Origin: Methylobacter sp.
GTDB taxonomy: Bacteria; Pseudomonadota; Gammaproteobacteria; Methylococcales; Methylomonadaceae
Length of the DNA stretch: 64,000 nt
Assembly (NCBI GenBank): GCA_030699385.1
Contig: JAUYMY010000073.1
Location: 1-64,000 of the forward strand
Direction: 5' to 3'
The notes beneath the pieces were generated by a model that worked only from the letters and a program-made list of their open reading frames with translations, did not search any database and was not told the origin of the DNA. Below are positions 30,605 through 39,171 of the stretch, piece after piece; the first letter of the stretch is position 1; each line of letters opens with the position of its first letter. Made by a program: the position numbers and the translations under genes.

Positions 30605-31422
30605 GGCTGAACGGCTCCCGGCTCATTACTTTGAGCCACTTCTTCCGCTAACAGCTCCACCTCTTGCTCCAACTCCGCCGCCGCTGAGGTCGTAGCGCCT
30701 GCTGGGCGGCCGGAAACGACTTCGGCCGCGCCATCGTGCTCACGCTCACCACCCAATAAATTGGCTATCGTAGCCGCCAGACGGTGTTCGACCGTCGCGT
30801 CAATACGCGAAATCTCAGTATTCACCGTGCATCCGCCCCGGGTAATCAGAGGATCTTCAACCACATCCCAACTCGGCGACATGTCATCCAGCGCCAACGC
30901 AGAACGCACCAAATCGGCATCTTCGGGGTGCAAGTGCAAGCTGATTTTCTGTGACGCCAGCGGCAATACTTTGATGGTTTCGCGAACCACCGCGATAATC
31001 TGCCCCGGATCCAACTTAATTTCTCGACGAATGATTTGCGTGGCAATACCGATAATCAGCTTAACCAACTCCTTTTCCACTTCGTCATCAAGACGTTTAA
31101 ACGGCTCGCTTAACGACTCCAAGAGGCTGACCAGTGCCGCTGCCTGCGTTTGCAACAGATGCAAATTATCCTCGTAACCTTGTTTTGAGCCTTCATCAAA
31201 ACCTTGCTGAAAACCATGCATTTTGCCTTGAGCAAAGGCCTCATCATAGGCCTGCCGTTGCATGGCCTCAATTTCATCAACCGTCAAAATCGGTGTCGGT
31301 TCCTGCTCAACTTCGACCACCTCCGGCTCTCTCGGCGCCTCTCCGGAAACATCGGGCATACTCCACAAGCGCAATGATTCCAGCTCGGCTGCGGTAAACC
31401 TCGGTGTCTTAGATAAGCTCAT
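30601..31422 (-). CDS. fliH: Flagellar assembly protein FliH
   Basis: FliH binds and restrains FliI in the cytoplasm. The protein has an acidic, proline-containing N-terminal part, a glycine-spaced helix with AFAQGKMHGFQQGFDEGSKQ (the GxxxG-like repeats typical of FliH), and the C-terminal domain (ELVKLIIGIATQIIRREIKL). I chose the ATG at 31422 (273 residues) because GGGAGG stands eight bases before it; the in-frame start at 31455 would overlap fliG more. It overlaps both neighbours. Confidence 0.9.
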   Translation of the reverse strand: MSLSKTPRFTAAELESLRLWSMPDVSGEAPREPEVVEVEQEPTPILTVDEIEAMQRQAYDEAFAQGKMHGFQQGFDEGSKQGYEDNLHLLQTQAAALVSLLESLSEPFKRLDDEVEKELVKLIIGIATQIIRREIKLDPGQIIAVVRETIKVLPLASQKISLHLHPEDADLVRSALALDDMSPSWDVVEDPLITRGGCTVNTEISRIDATVEHRLAATIANLLGGEREHDGAAEVVSGRPAGATTSAAAELEQEVELLAEEVAQSNEPGAVQP

Positions 31423-32416
31423 CGCCACCGCCTCCCATTTGTATCTCACCGGCATCCGCTAACTTCTTGGCGATAGCCAATATGTCTTTTTGCGCCAACT
31501 CTACTTCGCTTAATTTTGCAGGCGGTGAAGCCTCCAAATCGTCACGCAGCATTTCGGCGGCACGTTTAGACATATTGTTGAATATTTTATCCTTCAGTTC
31601 GGCACCGACTCCACGCAAGGCCAACAACAACTGCCCGGTCGACACCTCACGCAACAGGGTTTGCATACCGCGCTCATCAATGCCATTAAGATCTTCAAAG
31701 GTAAACATTTTTTCCTGAATCTCCTGAGCCAATTCAGACCGATGCTCGGCAATGCCCGACATAACCAAATCGGCCGCGCCGCCATCGAGAAAGTTCAAAA
31801 TATTGGCCACGGCATCAATACCGCCGATGGTAGTTGATTTAACATTATCGGAACCGGTGAGCTGTTGCTCCATAATTTGATCCAGTTCGCGCAGCGCCGA
31901 GGGCTGTATGCCTTTCATCGTCGCAATACGCATCATCAAATCGGCACGCATACTCTCCGGCAAAAACATCATCACATCAGCCGCCTGTTCGCTGTCCATC
32001 AAGGACATAATGGTCGCGACAATCTGCGGATGCTCCAAACGGATCATATCGGCAATCGACCGAGTATCCATCCATTTTAGCTGCTCGATACCTTTAGTAT
32101 TTCCGCCCTGTAAAATGCGATCAAGAATACTGTTCGCTTTGTCGGCACCTAACGCGCTGATTAACACGGTGCGGATATAATCGTCGGTGTCCATGCCCAA
32201 AGCGGTTTGCCTTTTTACCGCGACAATAAACTCCTCGACCACTTCATCCATCATTTCAATGGAAATCTCGCCCACGCTGGCCATCGTGGTACCTAAAATC
32301 GTCACCTCCCTCGGTGACATGTGCTTTAGCACCATCGCTGCCCTGTCCATGCCCAATGCCAGCAGCAATATTGCCGCACGATCAACTTGAGTTAAGTCTT
32401 TTTCCTGCTTAGCCAT
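31409..32416 (-). CDS. fliG: Flagellar motor switch protein FliG
   Basis: FliG forms the C-ring layer that interacts with the stators and decides torque. The 335 residues show RAAILLLALGMDRAAMVLKH at the N-terminus, EHPQIVATIMSLMDSEQAAD in the middle domain, and the C-terminal torque helix region with ELKDKIFNNMSKRAAEMLRD, where charged motor residues lie. Length is standard. It overlaps fliF by eight bases and fliH by fourteen. Confidence 0.96.
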   Translation of the reverse strand: MAKQEKDLTQVDRAAILLLALGMDRAAMVLKHMSPREVTILGTTMASVGEISIEMMDEVVEEFIVAVKRQTALGMDTDDYIRTVLISALGADKANSILDRILQGGNTKGIEQLKWMDTRSIADMIRLEHPQIVATIMSLMDSEQAADVMMFLPESMRADLMMRIATMKGIQPSALRELDQIMEQQLTGSDNVKSTTIGGIDAVANILNFLDGGAADLVMSGIAEHRSELAQEIQEKMFTFEDLNGIDERGMQTLLREVSTGQLLLALRGVGAELKDKIFNNMSKRAAEMLRDDLEASPPAKLSEVELAQKDILAIAKKLADAGEIQMGGGGDELI

Positions 32417-34205
32417 CTTTTTTAATCCACGATTTAATCACTTGCGCCACGACTTTTGAATCATCATCAACCAAGCGTTTCACATATTCCAGGCGATGCT
32501 CATAACTTTGCGGCACATCCAGCAGTAGCAAATCATCAATTTCAGAAGCCGCCGCTGAAAAATCGACATGATGTTGTTGACCGGCCGGCACCGCAACCGG
32601 CATACCCTGCTCATTAAAACTCACCGTCCCGCCCATAGCGAGGGCCTTAGCTTCCGCTTCCGCCAATGCCATGGCTTTTTTCTCTTCCATATCCCGCGCA
32701 ACAAGACTGCGCATGGTCGGACGCAACACACCAAAAAGCAGGAATAGTACCGCTAATACAGCGGCTGCTTGCTTCATCAGATCCAGAAACCAGCCTTGCT
32801 CCCAAAGCGGTATTTCGGGTAAGGCCTCAATTGCATCATCGAGTTTAAAGGTCACATTAGTCACCGTTACCTGATCGCCCCGACTGCTGTCAAAACCCAC
32901 CGCCTGCTTAACCAAATCGGTAAAACGGTTAACATCTTCCAGAGAATAAGGCTGGGCTTTAATGGCGCCGTCAGACTGCACGACCCGATGATCGTCAACC
33001 ACAACAGCCACAGACAAACGCCGCAAGCCACCGGTGGCCAAACGCGTGTGGGTAATGGTTTTATCCAGTTCATAATTTCGGGTGGCATTTTTGGCTAACG
33101 AACCCGTCCCAGTACCTAAACCTTCCGGTGTGCCACCGGGCGCTTCCGGCGCTACGCCGGCCGGCGTCGGTTGATTTGATAACGCACCGGGAACACCTTG
33201 CGCAGACAATGAATTTTGCTCTTCCGAGGTTTGCTCGCTACGCAAAGCTGGCAAATCCGGGTTGAACATTTCCTGTGTTCTGTCGGTCTCGGTAAAATCC
33301 ACATCCGCTGAAATCTGTACGCGCATCCTATCTCCACCCACTAACGGCGATAAAATATTTTCAATCCGCCCCATCAGATGTTCTTCAATATTTTTCTTGT
33401 ATTCAAACTGCTTGATGGTCAAATTGCCGGCAACGGAAGAATCTTTGCTGTTTAACAACTGACCTTTTTGATCAACTACAGTGACTTGTTCGGCCTCCAA
33501 TTGCGGCACACTGGAAGCGACTAAATGAATAATAGACTCGACCTGGCCTTTATCCAGCGACCGGCCTTGATACAAATTGAGCATAACCGACGCACTAGGT
33601 TTTTTACGTTCGCGCACAAACACCGATTGCACCGGTATCGCCAACAGCACCCTAGCGGATTTGACCGTCTGAATAGACATGATAGTACGTGCGATTTCAC
33701 CTTCCAGCGCACGCTGGAAACGCACCAATTCGACACTTTTACTGGTGCCAAAGCCCGGATCTTTATCCAGCAACTCATAGCCCAAACTATTGCTTTTAGG
33801 CAAACCCTGAGCCGCCAACTTGAGCTTAACTGCGCTTACCTCGTCCATCGGCACCATAATGGCACCGGAACCGTTTTCAACTTTATATTTAATATTTTCA
33901 GTATTAAGGACTTCAATAATTTCAGCGACATCGCTTTCGCCAAGCTCGGCATACAAACGTCCGTAAGACGATTCCTGCGACCACAGCACCACAGCTACAC
34001 CGATAGCTACACTCAAGGCCAAGCCCAACATCAGGCCAACCTGCCGCACTATGGTCAGACCAGCCAAGCCTTTAATTGCCGGATGCGCCTCGGCAGTGGC
34101 GGCTAGAATATGAGACGCCTTCCCCTCAAGATGCCCCTTGTCATTTGTTGCGGGCTCATGCGGGCGATTTGTTTCAACTAGACTGGTATTACCCTGTTCG
34201 CTCAT
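32409..34205 (-). CDS. fliF: Flagellar MS-ring protein FliF
   Basis: FliF builds the MS ring in the inner membrane. The 598 residues have a first membrane helix (VGLMLGLALSVAIGVAVVLW, about residues 51-70), ring-building motifs (YGRLYAELGESDVAEIIEVL, VELVRFQRALEGEIARTIMS), a Gly/Pro-rich periplasmic linker (PTPAGVAPEAPGGTPEGLGT) and a second helix (AAAVLAVLFLLFGVLRP) before a cytoplasmic tail that binds FliG. It lies 23 bases after fliE. Confidence 0.96.
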   Translation of the reverse strand: MSEQGNTSLVETNRPHEPATNDKGHLEGKASHILAATAEAHPAIKGLAGLTIVRQVGLMLGLALSVAIGVAVVLWSQESSYGRLYAELGESDVAEIIEVLNTENIKYKVENGSGAIMVPMDEVSAVKLKLAAQGLPKSNSLGYELLDKDPGFGTSKSVELVRFQRALEGEIARTIMSIQTVKSARVLLAIPVQSVFVRERKKPSASVMLNLYQGRSLDKGQVESIIHLVASSVPQLEAEQVTVVDQKGQLLNSKDSSVAGNLTIKQFEYKKNIEEHLMGRIENILSPLVGGDRMRVQISADVDFTETDRTQEMFNPDLPALRSEQTSEEQNSLSAQGVPGALSNQPTPAGVAPEAPGGTPEGLGTGTGSLAKNATRNYELDKTITHTRLATGGLRRLSVAVVVDDHRVVQSDGAIKAQPYSLEDVNRFTDLVKQAVGFDSSRGDQVTVTNVTFKLDDAIEALPEIPLWEQGWFLDLMKQAAAVLAVLFLLFGVLRPTMRSLVARDMEEKKAMALAEAEAKALAMGGTVSFNEQGMPVAVPAGQQHHVDFSAAASEIDDLLLLDVPQSYEHRLEYVKRLVDDDSKVVAQVIKSWIKKDG

Positions 34206-34228
34206 TATTTAATTTACGGTGTGTGGTA

Positions 34229-34546
34229 CTACATGGGCATATTCATGACATCTTGATAGGCTTCAACTAATTTATTTCTGACTTGTAACATGGCCTGAAA
34301 TGAAACACTCGCTTTTTGCGAAGCCACCATCACCTCAGCCAAGCTGACATTAGTATCCCCGGTCTCAAACGCCGTTGTCATTTTTCCGGCGGTTTGTTGG
34401 GTCTCGTTAACGGCGCCAATGGTTTGCTTTAGCATCGCGGCAAAATCGGCACCGCCCCCGCCGGTCTCTGTCACTTTAGAGCTACCCGCCTCAAGTGACA
34501 TCGCCCGCATCTGAGCCAAAACTTGATTTACATTCATCTCACTCAT
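34229..34546 (-). CDS. fliE: Flagellar hook-basal body protein FliE
   Basis: FliE joins the MS ring to the proximal rod and is among the first exported proteins. The 105 residues match the family: GGADFAAMLKQTIGAVNETQ in the middle and VMVASQKASVSFQAMLQVRN followed by KLVEAYQDVMNMPM at the end. It is the first gene of fliEFGHIJK, 44 bases downstream of a sigma54-type promoter. Confidence 0.95.
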   Translation of the reverse strand: MSEMNVNQVLAQMRAMSLEAGSSKVTETGGGGADFAAMLKQTIGAVNETQQTAGKMTTAFETGDTNVSLAEVMVASQKASVSFQAMLQVRNKLVEAYQDVMNMPM

Positions 34547-34589
34547 GGGGGTTTCCTCTTCAATTCTCTAACAATAGTACAAACAGCAA

Positions 34590-34605
34590 AGCATTTTTAA
34601 TGCCA
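34590..34605 (-). promoter_or_regulatory. Sigma54 promoter of the fliE operon
   Basis: On the minus strand TGGCAT and ATGCT are spaced so that the GG (-24) and GC (-12) pairs are ten bases apart, exactly as in the RpoN consensus TGGCAC-N5-TTGCW. Two positions deviate. It lies just after the fleR stop codon and before fliE; fliE operons of Pseudomonas and Vibrio are RpoN-dependent. Confidence 0.75.
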
Positions 34606-34609
34606 CATA

Positions 34610-35974
34610 TTAGCATGAAATAATAACGCCCGAATCTTTCATCCTGGCCATTTTATAGCGCAATGTTCTAGGGCTGATACCCAACTTTTCGGCGGTTATT
34701 TTACGGCTGCCCTTTTCCATTTGTAAGGTTTGCAAAATAATACTTTCCTCAGCCGAGCGCACCCCATCGCCCAGACCGCCAACGGCCTGTAAAGACTCAA
34801 TATTTTGAGGCACCGACAGCCCAATTTGCGGCGTTTCCGCCATATCTTCAAACACCAAATCATCGACGGTAATGGTGTTGCCGCTACGCAAAATAAGCGC
34901 CCGCTGCACCACGTTATCCAACTCCCTGACATTACCGGGCCAGCTATAGGCCAGCATTTTTACCTCCGCCTGGGCATCAAACTCAGGCAGTTTTTTGCCG
35001 TCGGTGCCATGCCGCTGCATTAATTCTTGCGCCAGCGGCAAAATATCGCCCGGCCGCTTGCGTAGCGGCGGAATGTTAAGCGGAAACACGCTCAGGCGAT
35101 AATATAAATCCTCGCGAAAACGCCCCTGCTCCATCTGCTCTTTCAGGCGCTGATTAGTCGCCGCCAAAATTCTGACATCCAGCTTGATTTTTTTATAACT
35201 GCCCAAACGCTCGACTTCTTTTTCCTGCAACACCCGCAATATTTTTGCCTGCAGCCCTAAATCCATCTCGCCTATTTCATCCAGCAACAAGGTGCCGCCC
35301 TGGGCTTGCTCAAATTTCCCCGGCATCGACTGAACCGCACCGGTGTAAGCGCCTTTTTCATAACCAAACAACATCGCTTCCAGCATATTTTCAGGAATAG
35401 CCGCACAATTAACCGCAATAAAAGGCCCCTGATAATGGGTCGAATTTTGATGAATATACTGGGCAATCACTTCCTTACCGGTTCCGCTTTCACCCTGCAG
35501 CAACACCGTCACCTCGGTTTTGGCGACCTTGGCTGTCAGTGCATACAGCTTTTTCATGCTCTCGTCTTGCACCACCCGCTGATTATCGGCCGTATTCGCC
35601 GCAACCGGATTGGCGACCACATAATCAGCCACCTTGTTAACCAGCGCCTCAGCATCAAAAGGCTTGATCAGATAATCGGCAGCGCCCGCCTGCATCGCTT
35701 CAACCGCTTTCGGAATAGTGCCAAAAGCGGTCATCAACAGCACCGGTGTAGCGGCATATTTATGCTGTATATTTTTCAATAACTGAAAACCGTCCATAAC
35801 CGGCATCTGCACATCGCTAACGACCAGTTTGAACTGACTTTGCTCCAGCTTCACCAAAGCTTCGGTGCCGTTACGTGCAGACACCACCCGATAACCGCCT
35901 ATCTCCAGCGTATCGCAAAGCGCTTCACATAAGGACAGATCGTCCTCTACTACCAATACGTCATACTGCTTCAT
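34610..35974 (-). CDS. fleR: Sigma54-dependent flagellar response regulator FleR/FlrC
   Basis: This NtrC-type activator drives later flagellar operons after phosphorylation by FleS. The 454 residues comprise a receiver domain with the phosphoacceptor Asp in VVSDVQMPVMDG (about residue 54), an AAA+ domain with Walker A LLQGESGTGKEVIAQYIH (near 163) and sigma54-contact loop GAYTGA (a known variant of GAFTGA), and a C-terminal Fis-type helix-turn-helix (KITAEKLGISPRTLRYKMAR). It overlaps fleS by fourteen bases. Confidence 0.94.
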   Translation of the reverse strand: MKQYDVLVVEDDLSLCEALCDTLEIGGYRVVSARNGTEALVKLEQSQFKLVVSDVQMPVMDGFQLLKNIQHKYAATPVLLMTAFGTIPKAVEAMQAGAADYLIKPFDAEALVNKVADYVVANPVAANTADNQRVVQDESMKKLYALTAKVAKTEVTVLLQGESGTGKEVIAQYIHQNSTHYQGPFIAVNCAAIPENMLEAMLFGYEKGAYTGAVQSMPGKFEQAQGGTLLLDEIGEMDLGLQAKILRVLQEKEVERLGSYKKIKLDVRILAATNQRLKEQMEQGRFREDLYYRLSVFPLNIPPLRKRPGDILPLAQELMQRHGTDGKKLPEFDAQAEVKMLAYSWPGNVRELDNVVQRALILRSGNTITVDDLVFEDMAETPQIGLSVPQNIESLQAVGGLGDGVRSAEESIILQTLQMEKGSRKITAEKLGISPRTLRYKMARMKDSGVIISC

Positions 35975-37274
35975 GGCTTAGCTCTCCCTGATCCTGGCTT
36001 TCATGGCGCTGTTTGCCGGACACATTTGCATTGACCCGAAGGCCATCAGGCAGAACGGCCTTGTGTGAAAAACCACCCGGCAACACCTTCAGCACCGGAT
36101 TGATGCAAGGCAACACTAACGAAAAAACAGTACCCAATCCCAGCGTTGATTCCACCTCGACACGGCCGCCATGCGCCTTCACCACACTATCGACAACGGC
36201 CAAACCCAAGCCGATACCGTGAGTTTTAGTGGTAAAAAACGGCTCAAAAATGCGCTGGCACAACTCTTTCGCAATGCCCGGGCCGTTATCTTTAATCACC
36301 ATGCACAGCTGACAATCATCTAGCTGCGCGACATTAATGTGTATACAGCCAGACTGACCCACCGCATCGACCGCATTATTCAATAAATTAAGCAACGCGC
36401 CTCGCAGGGCATTTTCATTGCCCAACATAAGGTCATCTTTTACCGTGTTGCTAATCTGCAAATCAATGCCGCCGTTGCCGGTATAGTCTTTCACCGCTTC
36501 CTTGAGATGATTTAGCAGCTCAGCCAGCGAAAAAGTCTCCATCGCCAAGCGCCCGTCCTTGGCAAAAATCAACATATCGTTAACCTGTCTTTCCAGATAT
36601 TGCAGACGTTCGAGAATTTTTTGCGAAAACCGTTGCCGTTTTTCGGCATCCAGCGCCGGACTGCTCATTTGCGACGCATAAAGAATCGCTGTCGCCAGCG
36701 GCGTCCTGACCTGATGCGCCATGCTTGCGACCATTTCACCCATCGCCGACAAGTGTTTTTGCTGATTGAGCATATCCTGCAAATTACGCATTTCGCTGAC
36801 ATCCGACAGCAAAATAACTTGCCCTGAATCGGCGGCAGCCGTGCAAGCTAGGTCCTTACTGACCGTCATATTCACCCGCTTACCATTGCACAACTGGCGT
36901 TCATGCGGATTGCCGGCAACCGGAATTAGACTGCGCGCAACCACAGTGAGCCAATCTCGGCCAATCAACGCTTCACCTAAAAAGTCCGCCGCCACCGCGT
37001 TACAATCCAGAATTTTGCCGTTCGCATCCAACACAATCACGCCGGCAGGCAGCGCCGCCAATATTTTTTCCAGGCGACTGGCTAATTTTTCCTTTTCCTC
37101 AAGGGTTTTAAGCCGCTCGCTATGGGCAAAAGCCAACTCGCCATGCAGCTTAGCAACCTGCTCTTCTAATCCCTGATAAGAATCAGATAATTTTTTCGAC
37201 AGCTGATTGAAAATACGGAACGCATCGGTGAGCTGTTCGGTTTTCTGCTTTTTTTGAGTGTAATCAGTATTCAT
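35961..37274 (-). CDS. fleS: Flagellar sensor histidine kinase FleS/FlrB
   Basis: FleS is the soluble kinase partner of FleR. The 437 residues show an N-terminal coiled coil, a PAS domain (ILAALPAGVIVLDANGKILD, near residue 89), a HisKA domain with the phosphorylated His in GEMVASMAHQVRTPLATAIL, and a HATPase domain (LLNLLNNAVDAVGQSG, KDNGPGIAKELCQRIFEPFF, GIGLGLAVVDSVVKAHGG). No membrane helix is present, as in Pseudomonas FleS. It is followed by fleR and preceded by a sigma54-like site. Confidence 0.93.
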   Translation of the reverse strand: MNTDYTQKKQKTEQLTDAFRIFNQLSKKLSDSYQGLEEQVAKLHGELAFAHSERLKTLEEKEKLASRLEKILAALPAGVIVLDANGKILDCNAVAADFLGEALIGRDWLTVVARSLIPVAGNPHERQLCNGKRVNMTVSKDLACTAAADSGQVILLSDVSEMRNLQDMLNQQKHLSAMGEMVASMAHQVRTPLATAILYASQMSSPALDAEKRQRFSQKILERLQYLERQVNDMLIFAKDGRLAMETFSLAELLNHLKEAVKDYTGNGGIDLQISNTVKDDLMLGNENALRGALLNLLNNAVDAVGQSGCIHINVAQLDDCQLCMVIKDNGPGIAKELCQRIFEPFFTTKTHGIGLGLAVVDSVVKAHGGRVEVESTLGLGTVFSLVLPCINPVLKVLPGGFSHKAVLPDGLRVNANVSGKQRHESQDQGELSHEAV

Positions 37275-37322
37275 GTCTGTTTGCTCTTGTTTTTACAGAT
37301 GAAATATATCCATTTAACAACA

Positions 37323-37338
37323 AGCAAAAATCAGACCA
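37323..37338 (-). promoter_or_regulatory. Candidate sigma54 promoter of fleSR
   Basis: On the minus strand TGGTCTGA and TTTTTGCT keep the obligatory GG and TTGC elements at RpoN spacing; three of the intermediate positions deviate from TGGCAC. It lies about 49 bases before the fleS ATG in the 130-base gap after fleQ. In Pseudomonas and Vibrio fleSR/flrBC are switched on by FleQ/FlrA through sigma54, so the position fits. Confidence 0.55.
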
Positions 37339-37404
37339 GGCATTTAAACCTATCTATTCAACACATTAAAAGCAGTGCTGCCAAAAAATTGACTTATCCC
37401 AGCG

Positions 37405-38871
37405 CTACAAATCGTATTTGCGTAATTTCTCAACCAGCGTTGTTCGCCGCATATTCAGACGTTTGGCGGCATGGGCCACCACCCCGCTACATTCATTTAA
37501 AGCCTGACGAATCAAATCAACCTCCAGGATATTCAAATATTCTTTCAAATCCATACCCTCCTGGGGCAACTGCGCCAAAGACGATGTGCCATGAAAGGTG
37601 CGAATCACATCAATCTGCTCGGATAATTCACTATTATCTAGGCTATCGGCCTCGCCACCATCAACCGTATCTTCATAATCGGCATCTTCGACCGCCTGAT
37701 ATTGTTGAAATTTTTCCGGCAAATCGGCCGCATCGACCAAGCCATTAGGATTAATAATAGCGAGGCGTTCAATCAGGTTAGCCAATTCCCTGACATTGCC
37801 CGGCCAAACATGCTGCATCAACATCGACAACGCCGCGTTAGTCAGCCGCACCGTGCCGCGATTGGACGCTTCCATACGCGCAACCAGATCATTGACCAGC
37901 AATGGAATATCTTCAGAGCGGTCTTTTAGCGCCGGTATTTCGATAGGAAAAACATTTAACCGATAAAACAGATCTTCCCGGAACCGGTTTGCCTTAATCT
38001 CATCTTCAAGATGCCGGTGCGTTGCCGCAATCACCCGCACATCGCAATGAATGGTTTTGTTGCTGCCCACGCGCTCAAAGGTGCGCTCCTGCAATACCCG
38101 CAATAACTTGACCTGCATAGCCAAGGGCATGTCGCCAATTTCATCCAGAAACAGCGTACCGCCTTCGGCCATTTCAAAACGGCCTTGCCGGGTGCTTAAA
38201 GCGCCGGTAAACGCGCCTTTCTCGTGGCCGAACAACTCGCTTTCCAACAACTCGCCGGGAATCGCGCCGCAATTAATCGGCACAAACGGCTTGTCTTTGC
38301 GTAAAGACGCATCATGCAAAGCACGGGCAACGACTTCCTTGCCGGTGCCCGACTCGCCCAAAATTAACACCGTAGCGTCCGATTCGGCCACTTGGCCAAT
38401 TAACTTACGGATATCGACAATCGCCCGACTCTTGCCTTTTAAGCGCTCAATCAGCGGCGACGAGCGGCGCTCAGCGCCTTCACGCACGACAAAAGCCACC
38501 GATGACCGGTCGACTGCCGCCAGCTTATTGAGTACCGGCTTCAACAGCGAATAAGTGGTCGGCCATTCCAGCACCTGAGTCACGCTATGAGTCACCATAG
38601 ACGAAACCTGCAGCGCCGTTCCCTTGTTAATCAACAAAATAACCGGGATCTTATTCGCCTGCTGCACAATATGAGCAATTACCGTGGCTTGTTTTTCAAG
38701 GCCGTCACCGACAAAAACCCCGGACAACGGATGCTCGACCTGGTTAAAAAAGGCTTCGTAATCGGCTGAACCCGCGCTTTCGGTTGCGTAACCCATAAAC
38801 AGGAAAACCGCTTCTAGCTGTTGAATTCTTGTTTTATTGTCGTCAATTAACAAAATACGCGGCAACGCCAT
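37405..38871 (-). CDS. fleQ: Flagellar master regulator FleQ/FlrA
   Basis: FleQ is the sigma54-dependent activator at the top of the polar flagellar cascade and, in Pseudomonas, also a c-di-GMP sensor. The 488 residues have an N-terminal receiver-like domain (PRILLIDDNKTRIQQLEAVF) in which the usual phosphoacceptor region reads GVFVGDGL and is probably degenerate, an AAA+ domain with Walker A LILGESGTGKEVVARALH (near residue 180) and GAFTGA, and a C-terminal Fis-type helix-turn-helix (VVAHAAKRLNMRRTTLVEKL). It precedes fleSR. Confidence 0.92.
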   Translation of the reverse strand: MALPRILLIDDNKTRIQQLEAVFLFMGYATESAGSADYEAFFNQVEHPLSGVFVGDGLEKQATVIAHIVQQANKIPVILLINKGTALQVSSMVTHSVTQVLEWPTTYSLLKPVLNKLAAVDRSSVAFVVREGAERRSSPLIERLKGKSRAIVDIRKLIGQVAESDATVLILGESGTGKEVVARALHDASLRKDKPFVPINCGAIPGELLESELFGHEKGAFTGALSTRQGRFEMAEGGTLFLDEIGDMPLAMQVKLLRVLQERTFERVGSNKTIHCDVRVIAATHRHLEDEIKANRFREDLFYRLNVFPIEIPALKDRSEDIPLLVNDLVARMEASNRGTVRLTNAALSMLMQHVWPGNVRELANLIERLAIINPNGLVDAADLPEKFQQYQAVEDADYEDTVDGGEADSLDNSELSEQIDVIRTFHGTSSLAQLPQEGMDLKEYLNILEVDLIRQALNECSGVVAHAAKRLNMRRTTLVEKLRKYDL

Positions 38872-39171
38872 ATTTTTTCACTCATCATTCACATTAACAG
38901 GCCAATTGAATTAGCCCAACTTTCCGCAAAACAGTTGCGGCGCATCATCTTTTCCGACGTTAAAATATAGTTCATTTTATATATTAAACCATTAGTTAAA
39001 GTTAAACATCGAACAAACACGCTGTCAAAATTCTTTTTATTTCATCATGTTCTAGTGTTTTTTTAAGGTAAATTACATAAACAAATCAATCAGCAACGCG
39101 TATCGAGGCTTGACAAAAATTTCTCATCATAGACACTAGAGCCGTTTTCACTACCCCAGAGTACACATTCT
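38872..39171. other. Divergent control region, fleQ / CorC-like gene
   Basis: Three hundred AT-rich bases with no reading frame worth calling. TTGACA at 39110-39115 is a perfect -35 for the rightward gene, but the -10 behind it is poor (GACACT at 16-base spacing). In the leftward fleQ leader a perfect inverted repeat CCGCAA-N5-TTGCGG (38924-38940) could be an operator or a hairpin. Confidence 0.5.

Noticed and set aside
33525-34106. Plus-strand frame of 193 codons opposite fliF
   Set aside because: Antisense shadow of a certain gene, with no start signal or recognisable motif.
35300-35345. GAYTGA instead of GAFTGA in FleR as a sign of lost sigma54 contact
   Set aside because: The tyrosine variant occurs naturally in functional sigma54 activators, so it is not evidence of loss.
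37345-37365. TGGCAGCACTGC upstream of fleS as a sigma54 promoter
   Set aside because: GG and GC are too close together; the element at 37323-37338 has the right spacing.
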